This document shows positions 1-8,615 of a DNA stretch of 64,000 nt, piece after piece. How positions within the stretch are numbered: the stretch's first letter is position 1; each line of letters begins with the position of its first letter. This DNA comes from Subtercola vilae. GTDB taxonomy: Bacteria > Actinomycetota > Actinomycetes > Actinomycetales > Microbacteriaceae. A program made the translations under genes and the position numbers. Under the pieces are notes generated by a model. The model made no database searches. It was not told the origin of the DNA and saw only the letters and a program-made list of their open reading frames with translations. Where the stretch lies: NCBI RefSeq assembly GCF_004923255.1, contig NZ_QYRT01000012.1, forward strand, positions 40,494-104,493, written 5' to 3'.

Positions 1-1
1 T

Positions 2-550
2 CTGATCACGACGTCACAGACTCTCGGCGAACAGGTGATGGCGCACATCGAGCAGTTGCTGCCAAGCATGTCGACGAGGGACTATGCCGAGCCGGCCTGG
101 CGCGATTGGGGCCAGGTCATTGTCGTCGACGACATCGACGAGGCCTACGCTCTTGCTGACTCGTTCGCCTTCGAGCACGTGCAGATCTTCACGGAGGAGC
201 CGCGGCTCGCCTTGGCGAAGATGCATGACTACGGGGCTCTGTTCCTCGGCGAGAACACCTGTGTGTCATACGGAGACAAAGTCATCGGCACGAATCATGT
301 GCTGCCGACCCTCGGCGCGGCCCGCTACACCGGCGGGTTGTGGGTAGGCAAATACCTTCGCACGGTCACGTACCAGCAGATCACCGACCCCGCCTCGTCA
401 GGGATGCTCGGCGAAGTGTGCGGCCGTGCCGCGCGGGTTGAACTGTTCGAGGGCCACGCCCGGTCGGGAGACGCACGAGCCTGGATCCATAACGGCCGGA
501 CCTTCCCCTGGATCGAGGAGAACCTCGCTTCACGAGAGCGCGTACAGTGA
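2..550 (+). CDS. Histidinol dehydrogenase-superfamily enzyme (HpsN-like), 5' end cut by window edge
   Basis: The frame is open to the left edge, so only the C-terminal portion is present. The protein belongs to the histidinol dehydrogenase superfamily of NAD- and zinc-dependent alcohol-to-acid dehydrogenases. The visible part keeps the catalytic Glu-His pair (FEHV, near base 170), the GTNHVLPT signature (near base 287) and a late EGHARSGDAR segment carrying the last His ligand. Its stop overlaps an SDR gene that is in turn coupled to an HpcH-type aldolase. This context fits a catabolic homologue (named after sulfopropanediol 3-dehydrogenase HpsN) better than histidine biosynthesis. The real substrate cannot be told. 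Confidence 0.85.
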   Translation: MITTSQTLGEQVMAHIEQLLPSMSTRDYAEPAWRDWGQVIVVDDIDEAYALADSFAFEHVQIFTEEPRLALAKMHDYGALFLGENTCVSYGDKVIGTNHVLPTLGAARYTGGLWVGKYLRTVTYQQITDPASSGMLGEVCGRAARVELFEGHARSGDARAWIHNGRTFPWIEENLASRERVQ

Positions 551-1305
551 GCGCGCTCGCTGGCCGAACAGCCCTTGTGACCGGAGGCGGAAGCGGCCTC
601 GGTGCAGCCATCGCCACCGCCTTGCACTCTGCTGGCGCTGACGTCGTCGTCGTCGGCCGTGACACCGCGAAGCTTGTCAGCGTCGTCGACCGGCTCGGAG
701 ACCGCACCCGAGCGCTCTCGTGTGACGTGACGGACTCCGAGTCGGTCGACCGGCTGGCGATGAGTCTTGCGGACACGCCCGTGTCGATCCTGGTCAACAA
801 CGCTGGCGTGCCCGGGCCCGTGGCCTCACTCATCGACATCTCGGTCGAAGAGTGGGACGCAGTCTTCGCTGCCAATGTGCGCGGGATCTTCTTGCTCTGC
901 AAGGCGTTCCTCCCTCCCATGGTCGAACGGGGTGCCGGAGACGTCATCAATCTCGCCTCGGTCTCGGGCAAGCGGCCTCTCCCGTTCCGCACTCCCTACT
1001 GCGCCTCCAAGATGGCCGTGATCGGGCTGACATCCACACTCGCCTTTGAAATGGGACCGGCCGGCGTCAACGTGAATACGTTGTCGCCCGGGCCCGTGGA
1101 GGGGCCGCGCATGCAACGCAACTTCAGGCTCGAAGCCGACCGTGCCGGAACGTCGATCGCCGAGGCTGAAGCGTCGTTCGTCTCGCGATCGGCGCTCGGT
1201 CGGATGGTAACGGAGGAAGAAGTCGGCCGCGCCGTGGTCGCCATGCTCGGTATGCCCGGGCTGTCCGGCGCTGACATCGACCTCTCAGCGGGAATGGTCG
1301 CATGA
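547..1305 (+). CDS. SDR-family NAD(P)-dependent oxidoreductase
   Basis: Classical short-chain dehydrogenase of 252 residues, the normal family length. The nucleotide-binding TGGGSGLG is at residues 12-19, NNAG at 84-87, the catalytic serine region at 138-140 and the YCASK Tyr/Lys pair at 151 and 155. It oxidises or reduces a hydroxy/keto group with NAD(P)H in the cytoplasm. The GTG start overlaps the stop of the HisD-like gene, and its own stop overlaps the start of the aldolase gene, so the three are translationally coupled. With a polyol/acid dehydrogenase and an aldolase beside it, a role in a sugar-acid or diol pathway is inferred; the substrate is unknown. Confidence 0.9.
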   Translation: MSALAGRTALVTGGGSGLGAAIATALHSAGADVVVVGRDTAKLVSVVDRLGDRTRALSCDVTDSESVDRLAMSLADTPVSILVNNAGVPGPVASLIDISVEEWDAVFAANVRGIFLLCKAFLPPMVERGAGDVINLASVSGKRPLPFRTPYCASKMAVIGLTSTLAFEMGPAGVNVNTLSPGPVEGPRMQRNFRLEADRAGTSIAEAEASFVSRSALGRMVTEEEVGRAVVAMLGMPGLSGADIDLSAGMVA

Positions 1306-2048
1306 CATCGGGGTCTCTTCGAGCGCGAGCCGAGTCGGGCGAGCGTCTTCTCGGAGTGCTGGTGAGGATTCCCGCGGAGGAACTCGTCGAGATGGCAGCA
1401 GTCGCCGGGTTCGACTTTGTGCTCGTCGACTGTGAGCACGGGCCCGCCGACGTCGTAGCGCTGCGTCAACACATTGCTGTGGCCGCGATTCACCGTGTTC
1501 CCGTTGTGGTCCGAGTCGGCGAAAACGATCCCGGCATGATTCTGCGCGCGCTCGACCAGGGCGCCGAAGGCATCGTCGGACCCCATGTCGACACTGCCGC
1601 GGACGCTGAGGCGCTGGTCGCTGCTGCCCACTACCCCCCGATCGGCACGCGGGGCTTCGCGACGTACAGTCGTGCCGGTCGGTTCGGTGAAACCGACCCG
1701 ACCGGCCACCGTGACTGGTACCACGCGAACACACTCGTCATCGGCATGATCGAATCGCCCGCCGCGGTAGCCGAGGCAGACGCCATCGTGGCAACGTCGG
1801 GACTCGACGGCGTGATGATCGGCCCTGCAGACCTGGCTGCATCATCCGGTACCCATGACCTCCCCGTCGCCGAGGCTATCAAATGCGTGAACACGGCCAT
1901 TTCATCAGGCGGTGTTCTCCGAATGGATATCGTGAGCAGCGTCGAGGCCGCGAATGCCGCTTTTGAGCAAGGAGCGCAGCTGGTCGTGTACAACCTCGCG
2001 GCCTCGCTAATGACGCATCTGATCGGTCTGCTGACTCCGAGAAACTAG
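1302..2048 (+). CDS. HpcH/HpaI-family class II pyruvate aldolase
   Basis: Metal-dependent aldolase of the 2,4-dihydroxyhept-2-enedioate aldolase family (248 residues; family about 250). The general-base His is in DCEHGP (His46), the substrate-binding Arg at 71, and the two divalent-metal ligands are Glu151 (GMIESPAAV) and Asp177 (IGPADL). Such enzymes cleave 2-keto-3-deoxy or 4-hydroxy-2-keto acids to pyruvate plus an aldehyde. ATGA overlap with the SDR gene places it last in this plus-strand operon, presumably cleaving the oxidised product. A second, clearly different HpcH paralogue lies at 44.8-45.6 kb. Confidence 0.9.
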   Translation: MTSGSLRARAESGERLLGVLVRIPAEELVEMAAVAGFDFVLVDCEHGPADVVALRQHIAVAAIHRVPVVVRVGENDPGMILRALDQGAEGIVGPHVDTAADAEALVAAAHYPPIGTRGFATYSRAGRFGETDPTGHRDWYHANTLVIGMIESPAAVAEADAIVATSGLDGVMIGPADLAASSGTHDLPVAEAIKCVNTAISSGGVLRMDIVSSVEAANAAFEQGAQLVVYNLAASLMTHLIGLLTPRN

Positions 2049-2755
2049 GTGCGGCGCGGCGCGTTCGTGAGCCAGGGCTCGCTTGTGTGCCATGCCCGTA
2101 TGGCCTCGCCAATCACATTCGCTCGTTCGAGGGGCAGGAGGTGTCCACCGTCGACGTTCGCGAGCCGTGCATTCGGCATCTCGGCCACAATCTCATGATG
2201 GAATTCGGGTGGACAGATCGCGTCGCGAATTCCTGAGATGACGAGCGTCGGGATCCGAATTCCTCGCAATGTCGGCCGCAGGTCGACGCGCGTGCCCTGC
2301 ATCGCGAGCTGAGCATCGAGAGTAGATGCACTCGTTGCCGCTCCCATCTGACGAGTCCTCCGAACGAGGTCGGGGCGATGGGCGAGTGCATCGGCCGACA
2401 GGAGCGCGGGCAAGATTTCATCCTGAAGTTCTGCGGGAGTCTCGCCAGCGCTGATTCTCTCTGCCCAGGCCCTCCAGGACTCGTGTTGCGCTGGCGTCGG
2501 AGCCTTCGCGTTGGTCGATATCAGGCACAGACGCTCGACGCGCCCGGGTGCCTCCGCAGCAAGTGCCATGGCGACGATGGCGCCCAGGGACAACCCGCAG
2601 AGGACGAAAATCGGCGGAAGCTCGGCGAGCAGTCGATCGACTTGTGCACTGACGGATCGCTCGTCGAGCGCGGGTGCCAGAACATCACCGAGCCCGCAAT
2701 CAGCCCAGAGATCATCCGTGCAGTTCATGCCCGGCAGAAGAACGAGCGGCCTCAT
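2045..2755 (-). CDS. Alpha/beta-fold hydrolase
   Basis: A 236-residue alpha/beta hydrolase. The nucleophile elbow is GLSLG (Ser56), the acid is probably Asp178 (ISGIRDAI) and the His is His205 (DGGHLLPLE). The start at 2755 is preferred over the upstream in-frame GTG at 2776 because an AAGGGG ribosome-binding site, overlapping the stop of the permease gene, lies just before it. It is the last gene of the ABC-transporter operon and converges with the aldolase operon (4-bp tail overlap). It may hydrolyse an ester or lactone brought in by the importer; no specific substrate is indicated. Confidence 0.85.
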   Translation of the reverse strand: MRPLVLLPGMNCTDDLWADCGLGDVLAPALDERSVSAQVDRLLAELPPIFVLCGLSLGAIVAMALAAEAPGRVERLCLISTNAKAPTPAQHESWRAWAERISAGETPAELQDEILPALLSADALAHRPDLVRRTRQMGAATSASTLDAQLAMQGTRVDLRPTLRGIRIPTLVISGIRDAICPPEFHHEIVAEMPNARLANVDGGHLLPLERANVIGEAIRAWHTSEPWLTNAPRRT

Positions 2756-2756
2756 C

Positions 2757-3662
2757 TCACCCCTTGACTGCACCATCGCTGAGCCCAGCGACGAGGTATT
2801 TCTGGGCGACGAGCGCGATGAAGATCACCGGGATCGTCAACAGTAGTGCGGCCGCACCCGACTGTTGAAGCATCGGGAGGGTTTGCCCGAGTTGCGTAGC
2901 GATGAATACGGGAACGGTCTTCGAGGAGGTGTCTGTGAGCACCAGGGCGGTGAGGTATTCCTGAAAGGCGAAGAGGAACACGAAGATACCGGCCGTGATG
3001 ATGCCGGGGCCCATCAGCGGAATCATGACGCGGCGCAGGACTCCGATGCGTGTACAACCATCGAGCATCGCGGCCTCGTCGAGCTCTCGCGGAATGTCCG
3101 CGAAGAAGTTTCGGAGAAGCCAGATCGTGAACGGCTGGTTAATCGCGACCAGCGCTATGGCCAACGCGAAGGTGGTGTCGTAGATGCCAAGCGACCGGCT
3201 GATGTCGTACATCGGCAGCACCACGGCGAAGCGCGGCAGCGCCCGAAAAATGAGTGCGAGTACGAGGAGCAAGGCTGACACGTAGTTCGGGAACCGCGAC
3301 AGAGCGTAGGCGGCAGGGATGCCGATCACCAGAGCGATGACCGTCGAGACGACAGCCACGACAAGGGTGTTCGTGAGGTAGTCGGCGAAGTAGGTGGTCT
3401 CCCACAGGTCAACGAAGGCTTGGAGGGTGGGCTGATAGCCCCCGAAGACGGGCGGGTTCGCGAATGCAACGTTGGTCGGTTTCGTGACGGAGAGCGTCAT
3501 CCAGATGATCGGACTCAGGGTCAGCAGACAGAACAGGCCGAGCAAGGTGCCCGTGATGATCGGCGGCCTGCGCCTGGCCCGGTTCTTCGGCATCCCCGTT
3601 CCGCCTCTCCCGGGCGCGGGAGCAATCGTTCGTGCAGGGAGTGTTCTGGAGTTGAGCGTCAT
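2757..3662 (-). CDS. Carbohydrate-type ABC transporter permease (MalG/CUT1 family)
   Basis: Inner-membrane subunit of 301 residues with about six hydrophobic segments. It has the cytoplasmic EAA loop typical of binding-protein-dependent permeases (ELDEAAMLDGCT, about two thirds along). It pairs with the upstream permease, whose stop it overlaps by an ATGA. Together with the lipoprotein at 4.6-5.9 kb this makes a CUT1-type importer for a sugar, polyol or related small molecule. No ATPase gene is in the operon, so a shared MsmK-like ATPase encoded elsewhere is inferred, as is common for CUT1 systems in actinobacteria. Confidence 0.9.
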   Translation of the reverse strand: MTLNSRTLPARTIAPAPGRGGTGMPKNRARRRPPIITGTLLGLFCLLTLSPIIWMTLSVTKPTNVAFANPPVFGGYQPTLQAFVDLWETTYFADYLTNTLVVAVVSTVIALVIGIPAAYALSRFPNYVSALLLVLALIFRALPRFAVVLPMYDISRSLGIYDTTFALAIALVAINQPFTIWLLRNFFADIPRELDEAAMLDGCTRIGVLRRVMIPLMGPGIITAGIFVFLFAFQEYLTALVLTDTSSKTVPVFIATQLGQTLPMLQQSGAAALLLTIPVIFIALVAQKYLVAGLSDGAVKG

Positions 3663-4531
3663 CGTAGAGCCTTCGCTTCCTTGAAGATCCCCCTGATGAA
3701 GGGAATCAACATGATGAGGATGAGGATGATGGTGAGTACGTTGATCGCGCTTCCCAGGCCGAGCTCCTGCGCGCCGTTGGCGAACGCCACAGAGTAGACA
3801 TAGAGCATGATCGACTCGTTTCCGATGGCTTCCGCCTGCGGCGAGAGGGGGATCAGGTTGTCGAACATGCGCAGCACGTCCATGATCGAGATGAGCGTCA
3901 CGAAACCGAGCACACCTCGGATCGTCGGGATGATCACGCTGATGTGAGTCTGCAGGGGCGACGCCCCATCGATGTTCGCCGACTCCCGCAGCTCAAGCGG
4001 CACGCCCTGTAGGCCGGCGAGAATGATGAGCATCGCGAACGGAAGCATGTGCCACACGGTGTTCGCGATGATGAGGATCGCGTTGGGCACCTGGTCGGTG
4101 AACCACAGTACCTCCCCTCCGCCCATCAGACCGATGAAGCGGTTGACCAGACCGCCGAAGTTGTCATCGAACAGCCAGGAGAAGGCGACGGCACCCACGA
4201 GGTTGGGTAGCACGTACGAGACGAGCAGCAGCCCCAGTACGATCGGGCGCGACTTCGTGAGCCTGTCGATCCCGGTCGCGATGACGTAGCCCAGCACCAG
4301 CAGAATCGCTGTCGTAATCACGGTCACCGTGACCGTGAAGAGAACTGCCCTGCCGAACCTCGGGTCGGTGAGCGCCGTGACGTAGTTGTCGAACCCGACA
4401 AAAGTGCCGGGTGTGCCGTAGCGCACGTTCTCGACGCTCCACTGGATCGTGCGGATAAGCGGGATGACGAGAAGCCCGCCCATCACCAAGAAACTCGGTG
4501 CAAAGAGCAACCAGAATTCACGCCTCTTCAT
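3659..4531 (-). CDS. Sugar-type ABC transporter permease (MalF/CUT1 family)
   Basis: Membrane permease of 290 residues. It has an N-terminal membrane segment and further hydrophobic segments, and an EAA-type loop in which Glu is retained (ELRESANIDGAS). It overlaps the MalG-like gene by four bases and follows the solute-binding lipoprotein gene after an 80-bp gap that contains a strong hairpin. It is probably the partner in a heterodimeric channel. Its family is clear from the sequence, but its substrate is not. Confidence 0.9.
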   Translation of the reverse strand: MKRREFWLLFAPSFLVMGGLLVIPLIRTIQWSVENVRYGTPGTFVGFDNYVTALTDPRFGRAVLFTVTVTVITTAILLVLGYVIATGIDRLTKSRPIVLGLLLVSYVLPNLVGAVAFSWLFDDNFGGLVNRFIGLMGGGEVLWFTDQVPNAILIIANTVWHMLPFAMLIILAGLQGVPLELRESANIDGASPLQTHISVIIPTIRGVLGFVTLISIMDVLRMFDNLIPLSPQAEAIGNESIMLYVYSVAFANGAQELGLGSAINVLTIILILIMLIPFIRGIFKEAKALR

Positions 4532-4551
4532 CTGTTCATCTCCACTGACAG

Positions 4552-4582
4552 GCCGCGGCCTGGACTGGGTCCAGGCCGCGGC
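4552..4582 (-). terminator. Intercistronic hairpin between binding-protein and permease genes
   Basis: A perfect inverted repeat with 14-bp GC-rich arms (GCCGCGGCCTGGAC and its complement) and a 3-base loop sits in the 80-bp gap downstream of the solute-binding-protein gene and upstream of the permease genes. There is no T-run. The likely role is partial termination or 3'-end protection, which would keep the binding protein in excess over the membrane subunits, a common arrangement in such operons. Confidence 0.75.
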
Positions 4583-4611
4583 GATGGATTGTTGGATAGT
4601 GCTGCGGAAAT

Positions 4612-5919
4612 TCAGCCGGCGGCAGACTCGCCGGCGGCTTGCATCTGCGTCAGACCGTCATCGACGGAAATAGCGCCCGTCAGCACCTGCACCAGGATCG
4701 GACGGATCTTGGTGGTCACCGCGGCCAGGTCCGCCGCAACGACAGGCGGCATCGCGGCCGCAATCGAATCGTTCGCGGCTTGACCGTAAGGAGAATTGTC
4801 GGCCGTCACCATCCCTTCGCGCGCCGGGTAGGCCGCCGGTACCGACGCCTTCGACGCATCCTCATTGACGGACGATGCCATCATCACGAAGAGCATGTCG
4901 GGGTCGAGTTTGGTGTTGGCAGGAATCGACCATCCGTCTATCGACAGGCGGTCGTAGGCATATTTGGAACTGTCGGTGACCTTGGGCGGAGACGCAAAGG
5001 CAAACGACGTCGACAACGTGCTGTTCTTGTCGAGGGTGAGGTCGTTCATACGACCCGAGAACATGATCGACATCGCGGCAGTGTTGTTGTACATCTGCTG
5101 CTGCACCTTGGGCTGGTCGAAGGTGGTCACCTGCGGATCCATGTATGGCTGAAGCGACTTCAATGCCTCCAGAGCCTGTTTGCCCTCAGGAGTGTTCAGG
5201 GTGACTTTTCCGTCAGAGGTGACGAAGTCGGAGCCCAGGGAGTTCATGGCAGCTTCGTAACTCGTCGAGACGTCTGCCGTCGCGAGCCACGGGAGAGCGA
5301 TCGGATACTGCATGAGGCCGGCGGCCTTGATCGCGTCGGCTGCCGTGATCATCTCGGCAAACGTTGTCGGAATCTTCAGGCCGAGCTTCGCGAAGATGTC
5401 TTTGCGGTAGGCCATCACATACATCTGTGTCTGCATCGGGAGGGCATAGAGCTTTCCGTCGAAGGACATGCCTTTTTGCAGGGACGCACTGATCTTGTCG
5501 AGACCGTAGTCGCTCGCGTACTTCTTGTAGAGATCGTCGAGCGGCATGAGTTTCTTGTCGGTCGCCAGGCTGGGAATCACGAAGCCGTACGTCTCGATGA
5601 TGTCATAGGAGCCCGAATCGCCCGCGAGGGTCGCAGTCGTCTTGGTGACTTGGCCGCCGAAGTCGATGGGATCGTGTTTCACTGTGACATTGCCTTTGGT
5701 GCAACTGGACACCATGGTGTTCGTGAAGGGGTCGATAGCGGACGAGTTGTACGCCAGAACGTTGACTGTCGTGGCCGAACTGGGTGCTGTGTAGTCACAA
5801 GTGACCTTGGTCGCATTCGCATTGCCGGTGCGGCTGCCCGCGCTGCATCCGGTGATGGCGAGTGCGCCAACGGTGCCCATTACTATGAAGGCTAAAACAC
5901 GCTTTCTGAAAGTTGACAT
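4612..5919 (-). CDS. Extracellular solute-binding lipoprotein of CUT1 ABC importer
   Basis: A 435-residue secreted binding protein. The N-terminus has basic residues, a hydrophobic stretch and the lipobox AITGC with Cys25 as the predicted lipid-modified residue; a Ser/Gly-rich linker follows. The rest reads as a family-1 (MalE-like) solute-binding protein. It captures the substrate outside the membrane for the two downstream permeases. It is the first gene of the operon, and the upstream region holds an inverted pair of 14-bp elements that probably bind the operon's regulator. No regulator gene is adjacent. Confidence 0.92.
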   Translation of the reverse strand: MSTFRKRVLAFIVMGTVGALAITGCSAGSRTGNANATKVTCDYTAPSSATTVNVLAYNSSAIDPFTNTMVSSCTKGNVTVKHDPIDFGGQVTKTTATLAGDSGSYDIIETYGFVIPSLATDKKLMPLDDLYKKYASDYGLDKISASLQKGMSFDGKLYALPMQTQMYVMAYRKDIFAKLGLKIPTTFAEMITAADAIKAAGLMQYPIALPWLATADVSTSYEAAMNSLGSDFVTSDGKVTLNTPEGKQALEALKSLQPYMDPQVTTFDQPKVQQQMYNNTAAMSIMFSGRMNDLTLDKNSTLSTSFAFASPPKVTDSSKYAYDRLSIDGWSIPANTKLDPDMLFVMMASSVNEDASKASVPAAYPAREGMVTADNSPYGQAANDSIAAAMPPVVAADLAAVTTKIRPILVQVLTGAISVDDGLTQMQAAGESAAG

Positions 5920-6331
5920 GCGCTTACCGTATACGTATGCATGCCACTAAGGAAAGCCTTACTTTTTCCCCTCGTTTCCCACTCAGCAACAGAATGCATA
6001 CGCATACTCATACCCGGTGCTTCGCACGGGGCAGTCGGGATGCACCGCCGGGACTGGTGCGCACGTGCAACCGCTCGGTAAGACCAGTCGAACACGCCTC
6101 GATCACGGCCCACATGGGACTGTTGAAGGTGTGGATGGCTGGGCGACGTGCCCCACGGTTTGGTTGCCTGAACTGGTGTAAGGATCGAGCCTTCGCTGAG
6201 AGGCTTCATCCATGCCACGACCATTCCCTGTGGAATTCCGAATGCGTACTGTCACGCTTGTCTGAGCCGGCAAACCCGTCGCGACCACAACTCACGAACT
6301 CGGCGCCATCGGCGAGCTCGCGCAGCGACTG
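5920..6331. other. Intergenic region, 412 bp, no convincing gene
   Basis: Besides the paired elements at 5929-6007 I see no coding signal here. The open frames lack family motifs and have no supporting ribosome-binding site. It separates the ABC operon from the sulfur-stress island and may mark the island boundary. No direct repeat or tRNA gene is apparent. Confidence 0.5.
5929..6007. promoter_or_regulatory. Inverted pair of GTATRCGTATGCAT elements upstream of ABC operon
   Basis: GTATACGTATGCAT lies at 5929-5942, and its near-exact inverted partner (ATGCATACGCATAC, one mismatch to the complement) lies at 5994-6007. The first element starts 10 bp upstream of the binding-protein start. Paired sites about 65 bp apart centre to centre suit a dimeric repressor acting on both sites, possibly by looping. 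Which family binds them (LacI or GntR are common for such operons) is not shown. Confidence 0.6.
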
Positions 6332-6643
6332 TCAGGCGAGGGTGAGAAAGAGCTTTTCGAGTTCTTCTACCGTCAGCGAGCTGCGGGCGGCGTCCTTCCG
6401 GTCGGCGGGTTCGTCAGTGATGCACTGGCGCATCGCGGTAGAGACGATCGCGAAACCGGCTCGGTCGAGGGCGCTGGAAACGGCGGCGAGTTGGGTGACG
6501 ACGTCGCGGCAGTCTGCGCCAGTTTCTACGGCTGTGATGACGGCAGCGAGTTGGCCCTGCGCCCGCTTGAGACGGTTGGCGATCTTCCGCACGGCGACGT
6601 CGTCGCGGTGGCCGCCGTTCGTGTCTTTCGGATCTGGGGTCAC
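6332..6643 (-). CDS. CsoR-family repressor of the persulfide-sensing (CstR) type
   Basis: Small all-helical DUF156/CsoR-family DNA-binding protein. The conserved block RLKRAQGQL is present. Two cysteines 29 residues apart (in DCRDV and RQCI) match the Cys pair of the family. The His that copper-sensing CsoR carries four residues before the second Cys is replaced by Ala, as expected for CstR-type sensors that form di- or trisulfides with reactive sulfur. It is the last gene of a rhodanese operon, which supports sulfide/persulfide control. The start is uncertain: GTG at 6643 gives a GTGA overlap with the rhodanese gene, while ATG at 6682 would overlap it by 43 bp. Confidence 0.85.
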   Translation of the reverse strand: MTPDPKDTNGGHRDDVAVRKIANRLKRAQGQLAAVITAVETGADCRDVVTQLAAVSSALDRAGFAIVSTAMRQCITDEPADRKDAARSSLTVEELEKLFLTLA

Positions 6644-6945
6644 GACTGGTTCGTTTCTACGTTGTGGCCGTTCTGAATCCATGCCGTGGTGCCGCCTTCG
6701 ACGTTGATCGCATCGATGCCAAGGTCAGTGAGAAGCGCCGTTGCTTGGGCGCTGCGCCGACCGGATTGGCAGATGACGTGCACGGGTCTACCGACGGGGA
6801 TGTCGCCGACGTGGTCGATGAGCTCCGAGAGGGGAATATTCACGGCGCCCGGCGCGTGTCCGGTCGCGTATTCGTCGGGCTCTCGAACGTCGAGGAGCAT
6901 GGGGGCTCTTAGTTTGGCGAGTTGGTCGACGGTGATCTGGTTCAT
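6640..6945 (-). CDS. Single-domain rhodanese (thiosulfate/persulfide sulfurtransferase)
   Basis: A 101-residue single rhodanese domain with the active-site loop CQSGRRS (Cys59) and the family's LDVREPDEY motif near residue 18. It carries sulfane sulfur as a cysteine persulfide in the cytoplasm. The ATG at 6945 forms an ATGA overlap with the upstream reductase-rhodanese gene, which decides the start over ATG 6966. In cst-type operons such proteins move sulfur from glutathione- or CoA-persulfide to acceptors during sulfide stress. Confidence 0.9.
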   Translation of the reverse strand: MNQITVDQLAKLRAPMLLDVREPDEYATGHAPGAVNIPLSELIDHVGDIPVGRPVHVICQSGRRSAQATALLTDLGIDAINVEGGTTAWIQNGHNVETNQS

Positions 6946-8606
6946 CGTGTTTCTTTCGTGAGGCAAGCAGGGCTGGTTGAGGTGGTTCCGGCTTTCCAGG
7001 TCTGGTATCCGCCATCGAGATTGGTGACGTCGTGACCGAGCTGGGTGAGGAGGCGAGAGGCGGTGTGGCCGCGTTGGCCCACCTGGCAGTGCACGATGAG
7101 CGGGCCGTCAGGAAGTTCGGCGTGACGGGCGCGGAGCTCGTCGAGGGGAATGTTGATGGCGCCCGGAATCGCTCCTGACGCGAATTCGGTTGCGCTCCGA
7201 ACGTCGATCAGGGTGTCCCCGGATTCCTGGCGTGCGCGGAGCTTGTGCCATTGGGTAGTGCGGGTGGTGCCCGCACGCACGTTGTCAGCGACGTATCCGG
7301 CGAGATTGATGGGGTCTTTCGCTGATCCGTATTGGGGTGCGTAGGCCAACTCGAGGCGCGAGAGCCCCGAGGCGGTGATGCCGCCGGTCATGGCGGTCGC
7401 GATGACGTCGATTCTCTTGTCGACGCCGTCTTCTCCGACGATCTGGGCCCCGAGGATACGGTCGTCTGCCGGGTCGACGAGGAGCTTAACCGCCATCTGC
7501 TTCGCGCCCGGGTAGTAACCGGCATGGGATGAGGGATGCGTGTGGATCACTGTGCGCTCTCGACCGGCCGCGCGGAGACGCTTCTCGCTCCAGCCGACAG
7601 TGGCGATCGTCAACCCGAGAACACCGACGATCCCTGTGCCGAGAGCCGACGCCGCCTCTGCGTCGAGGACGCCGGCGATCGCGTCGGCTGCCGCACGGCC
7701 GTGCCGGTTCGCAAGCCCGGCCATGGTGATCAGGGCGGGAGTGTGGTCGAGAGCATCGATCTTCTCGACGCCGTCGCCCACCGCGTAGATCGATGCGTCG
7801 CTCGTGCGCTGGCGTGCGTCGACTGAGATTCCACCAGTCGGCCCGATCGTGAGCCCCGCACCGCGGGCTAAGCCGGACTCTGGATGAACGCCGCTTGCCT
7901 CAATCACCAGATCGGTGGGTACCTCGGTTCCGTCGGACAGCACGGCGATGCCCGGTCGGGCGCCCGTCACCGTGGTGTTCAGTCGGAGGTCGACGCCGTG
8001 GTCGCGGAGGACCCGTTCGACGGGTGTCACCATCTCGGGGTCGAGGGGCGACAGGATCTGGGGGCCGCGTTGCACGAGGGTCACGAGCGCTCCCCGTGCA
8101 AGGAGATTTTCGACCGCCTCAAGACCGATGTAGCCGGCACCGATCACCGTGACCCGCGCGGGCCCGTCGACGGAACCTAGGATCTCAAGCACACGATCGA
8201 CGTCGTCGACGCTTCGGAGGGTGTGCGTGGGGAGTATGCCCGCTGTCGGACCGACACCGGCTGACGACCCGCCGGCAAGAACCAGCGTGTCGTAACTGGC
8301 CTCGAACTCCATTCCCGCATCGAGATCGCGAATCGTGACGGTCTGAGTGGCAGGATCAATGGCGATGACTTCGTGACGCACCCGCACGTCGAGGGCGAAC
8401 CGCGCGGCGAGGGATTTTGGTGTCTGTAACAGAAGTGCCGAGCGATCCTCGATGACGCCGCCGACGTGGTAGGGCAGGCCGCAGTTGGCGAATGACACAT
8501 AGCTGCCACGCTCGAGCACCATGATGTGTCGCTGCTCGTCGAGCCGGCGGAGGCGGGTCGCCGCGGACATTCCTCCGGCGACTCCCCCGACAATGATTGT
8601 TCTCAT
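6942..8606 (-). CDS. CoA-disulfide/persulfide reductase fused to a C-terminal rhodanese domain
   Basis: A 554-residue flavoprotein. An N-terminal FAD site (GGVAGG, 7-12) is followed by the single redox Cys of the CoA-disulfide reductase family (SFANCGLPYHVGG, Cys42), NAD- and FAD-binding core segments, and a C-terminal rhodanese domain (about 455-545, Cys507 in HCQVGQRG). Fusions of this kind reduce CoA-persulfide or polysulfide with NAD(P)H. It heads the operon with the rhodanese and CstR-like genes. The promoter region contains a CsoR/CstR-type palindrome ten bases upstream of the start codon, so repression by the operon's own regulator is likely. Confidence 0.92.
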   Translation of the reverse strand: MRTIIVGGVAGGMSAATRLRRLDEQRHIMVLERGSYVSFANCGLPYHVGGVIEDRSALLLQTPKSLAARFALDVRVRHEVIAIDPATQTVTIRDLDAGMEFEASYDTLVLAGGSSAGVGPTAGILPTHTLRSVDDVDRVLEILGSVDGPARVTVIGAGYIGLEAVENLLARGALVTLVQRGPQILSPLDPEMVTPVERVLRDHGVDLRLNTTVTGARPGIAVLSDGTEVPTDLVIEASGVHPESGLARGAGLTIGPTGGISVDARQRTSDASIYAVGDGVEKIDALDHTPALITMAGLANRHGRAAADAIAGVLDAEAASALGTGIVGVLGLTIATVGWSEKRLRAAGRERTVIHTHPSSHAGYYPGAKQMAVKLLVDPADDRILGAQIVGEDGVDKRIDVIATAMTGGITASGLSRLELAYAPQYGSAKDPINLAGYVADNVRAGTTRTTQWHKLRARQESGDTLIDVRSATEFASGAIPGAINIPLDELRARHAELPDGPLIVHCQVGQRGHTASRLLTQLGHDVTNLDGGYQTWKAGTTSTSPACLTKETR

Positions 8607-8615
8607 AACGACATA

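Noticed and set aside
381..992. Long minus-strand frame opposite the SDR gene
   Set aside because: Arg/Ser/Thr-rich shadow of a clear SDR gene; no motif or ribosome-binding site.
4639..5895. 418-codon plus-strand frame opposite the solute-binding protein
   Set aside because: Arg/His/Gly-rich antisense shadow; the minus-strand lipoprotein with lipobox and family features is the real gene.
5892..6224. Minus-strand frame in the intergenic region before the sulfur-stress island
   Set aside because: No family motif, overlaps the promoter elements of the ABC operon and lacks a plausible start site.
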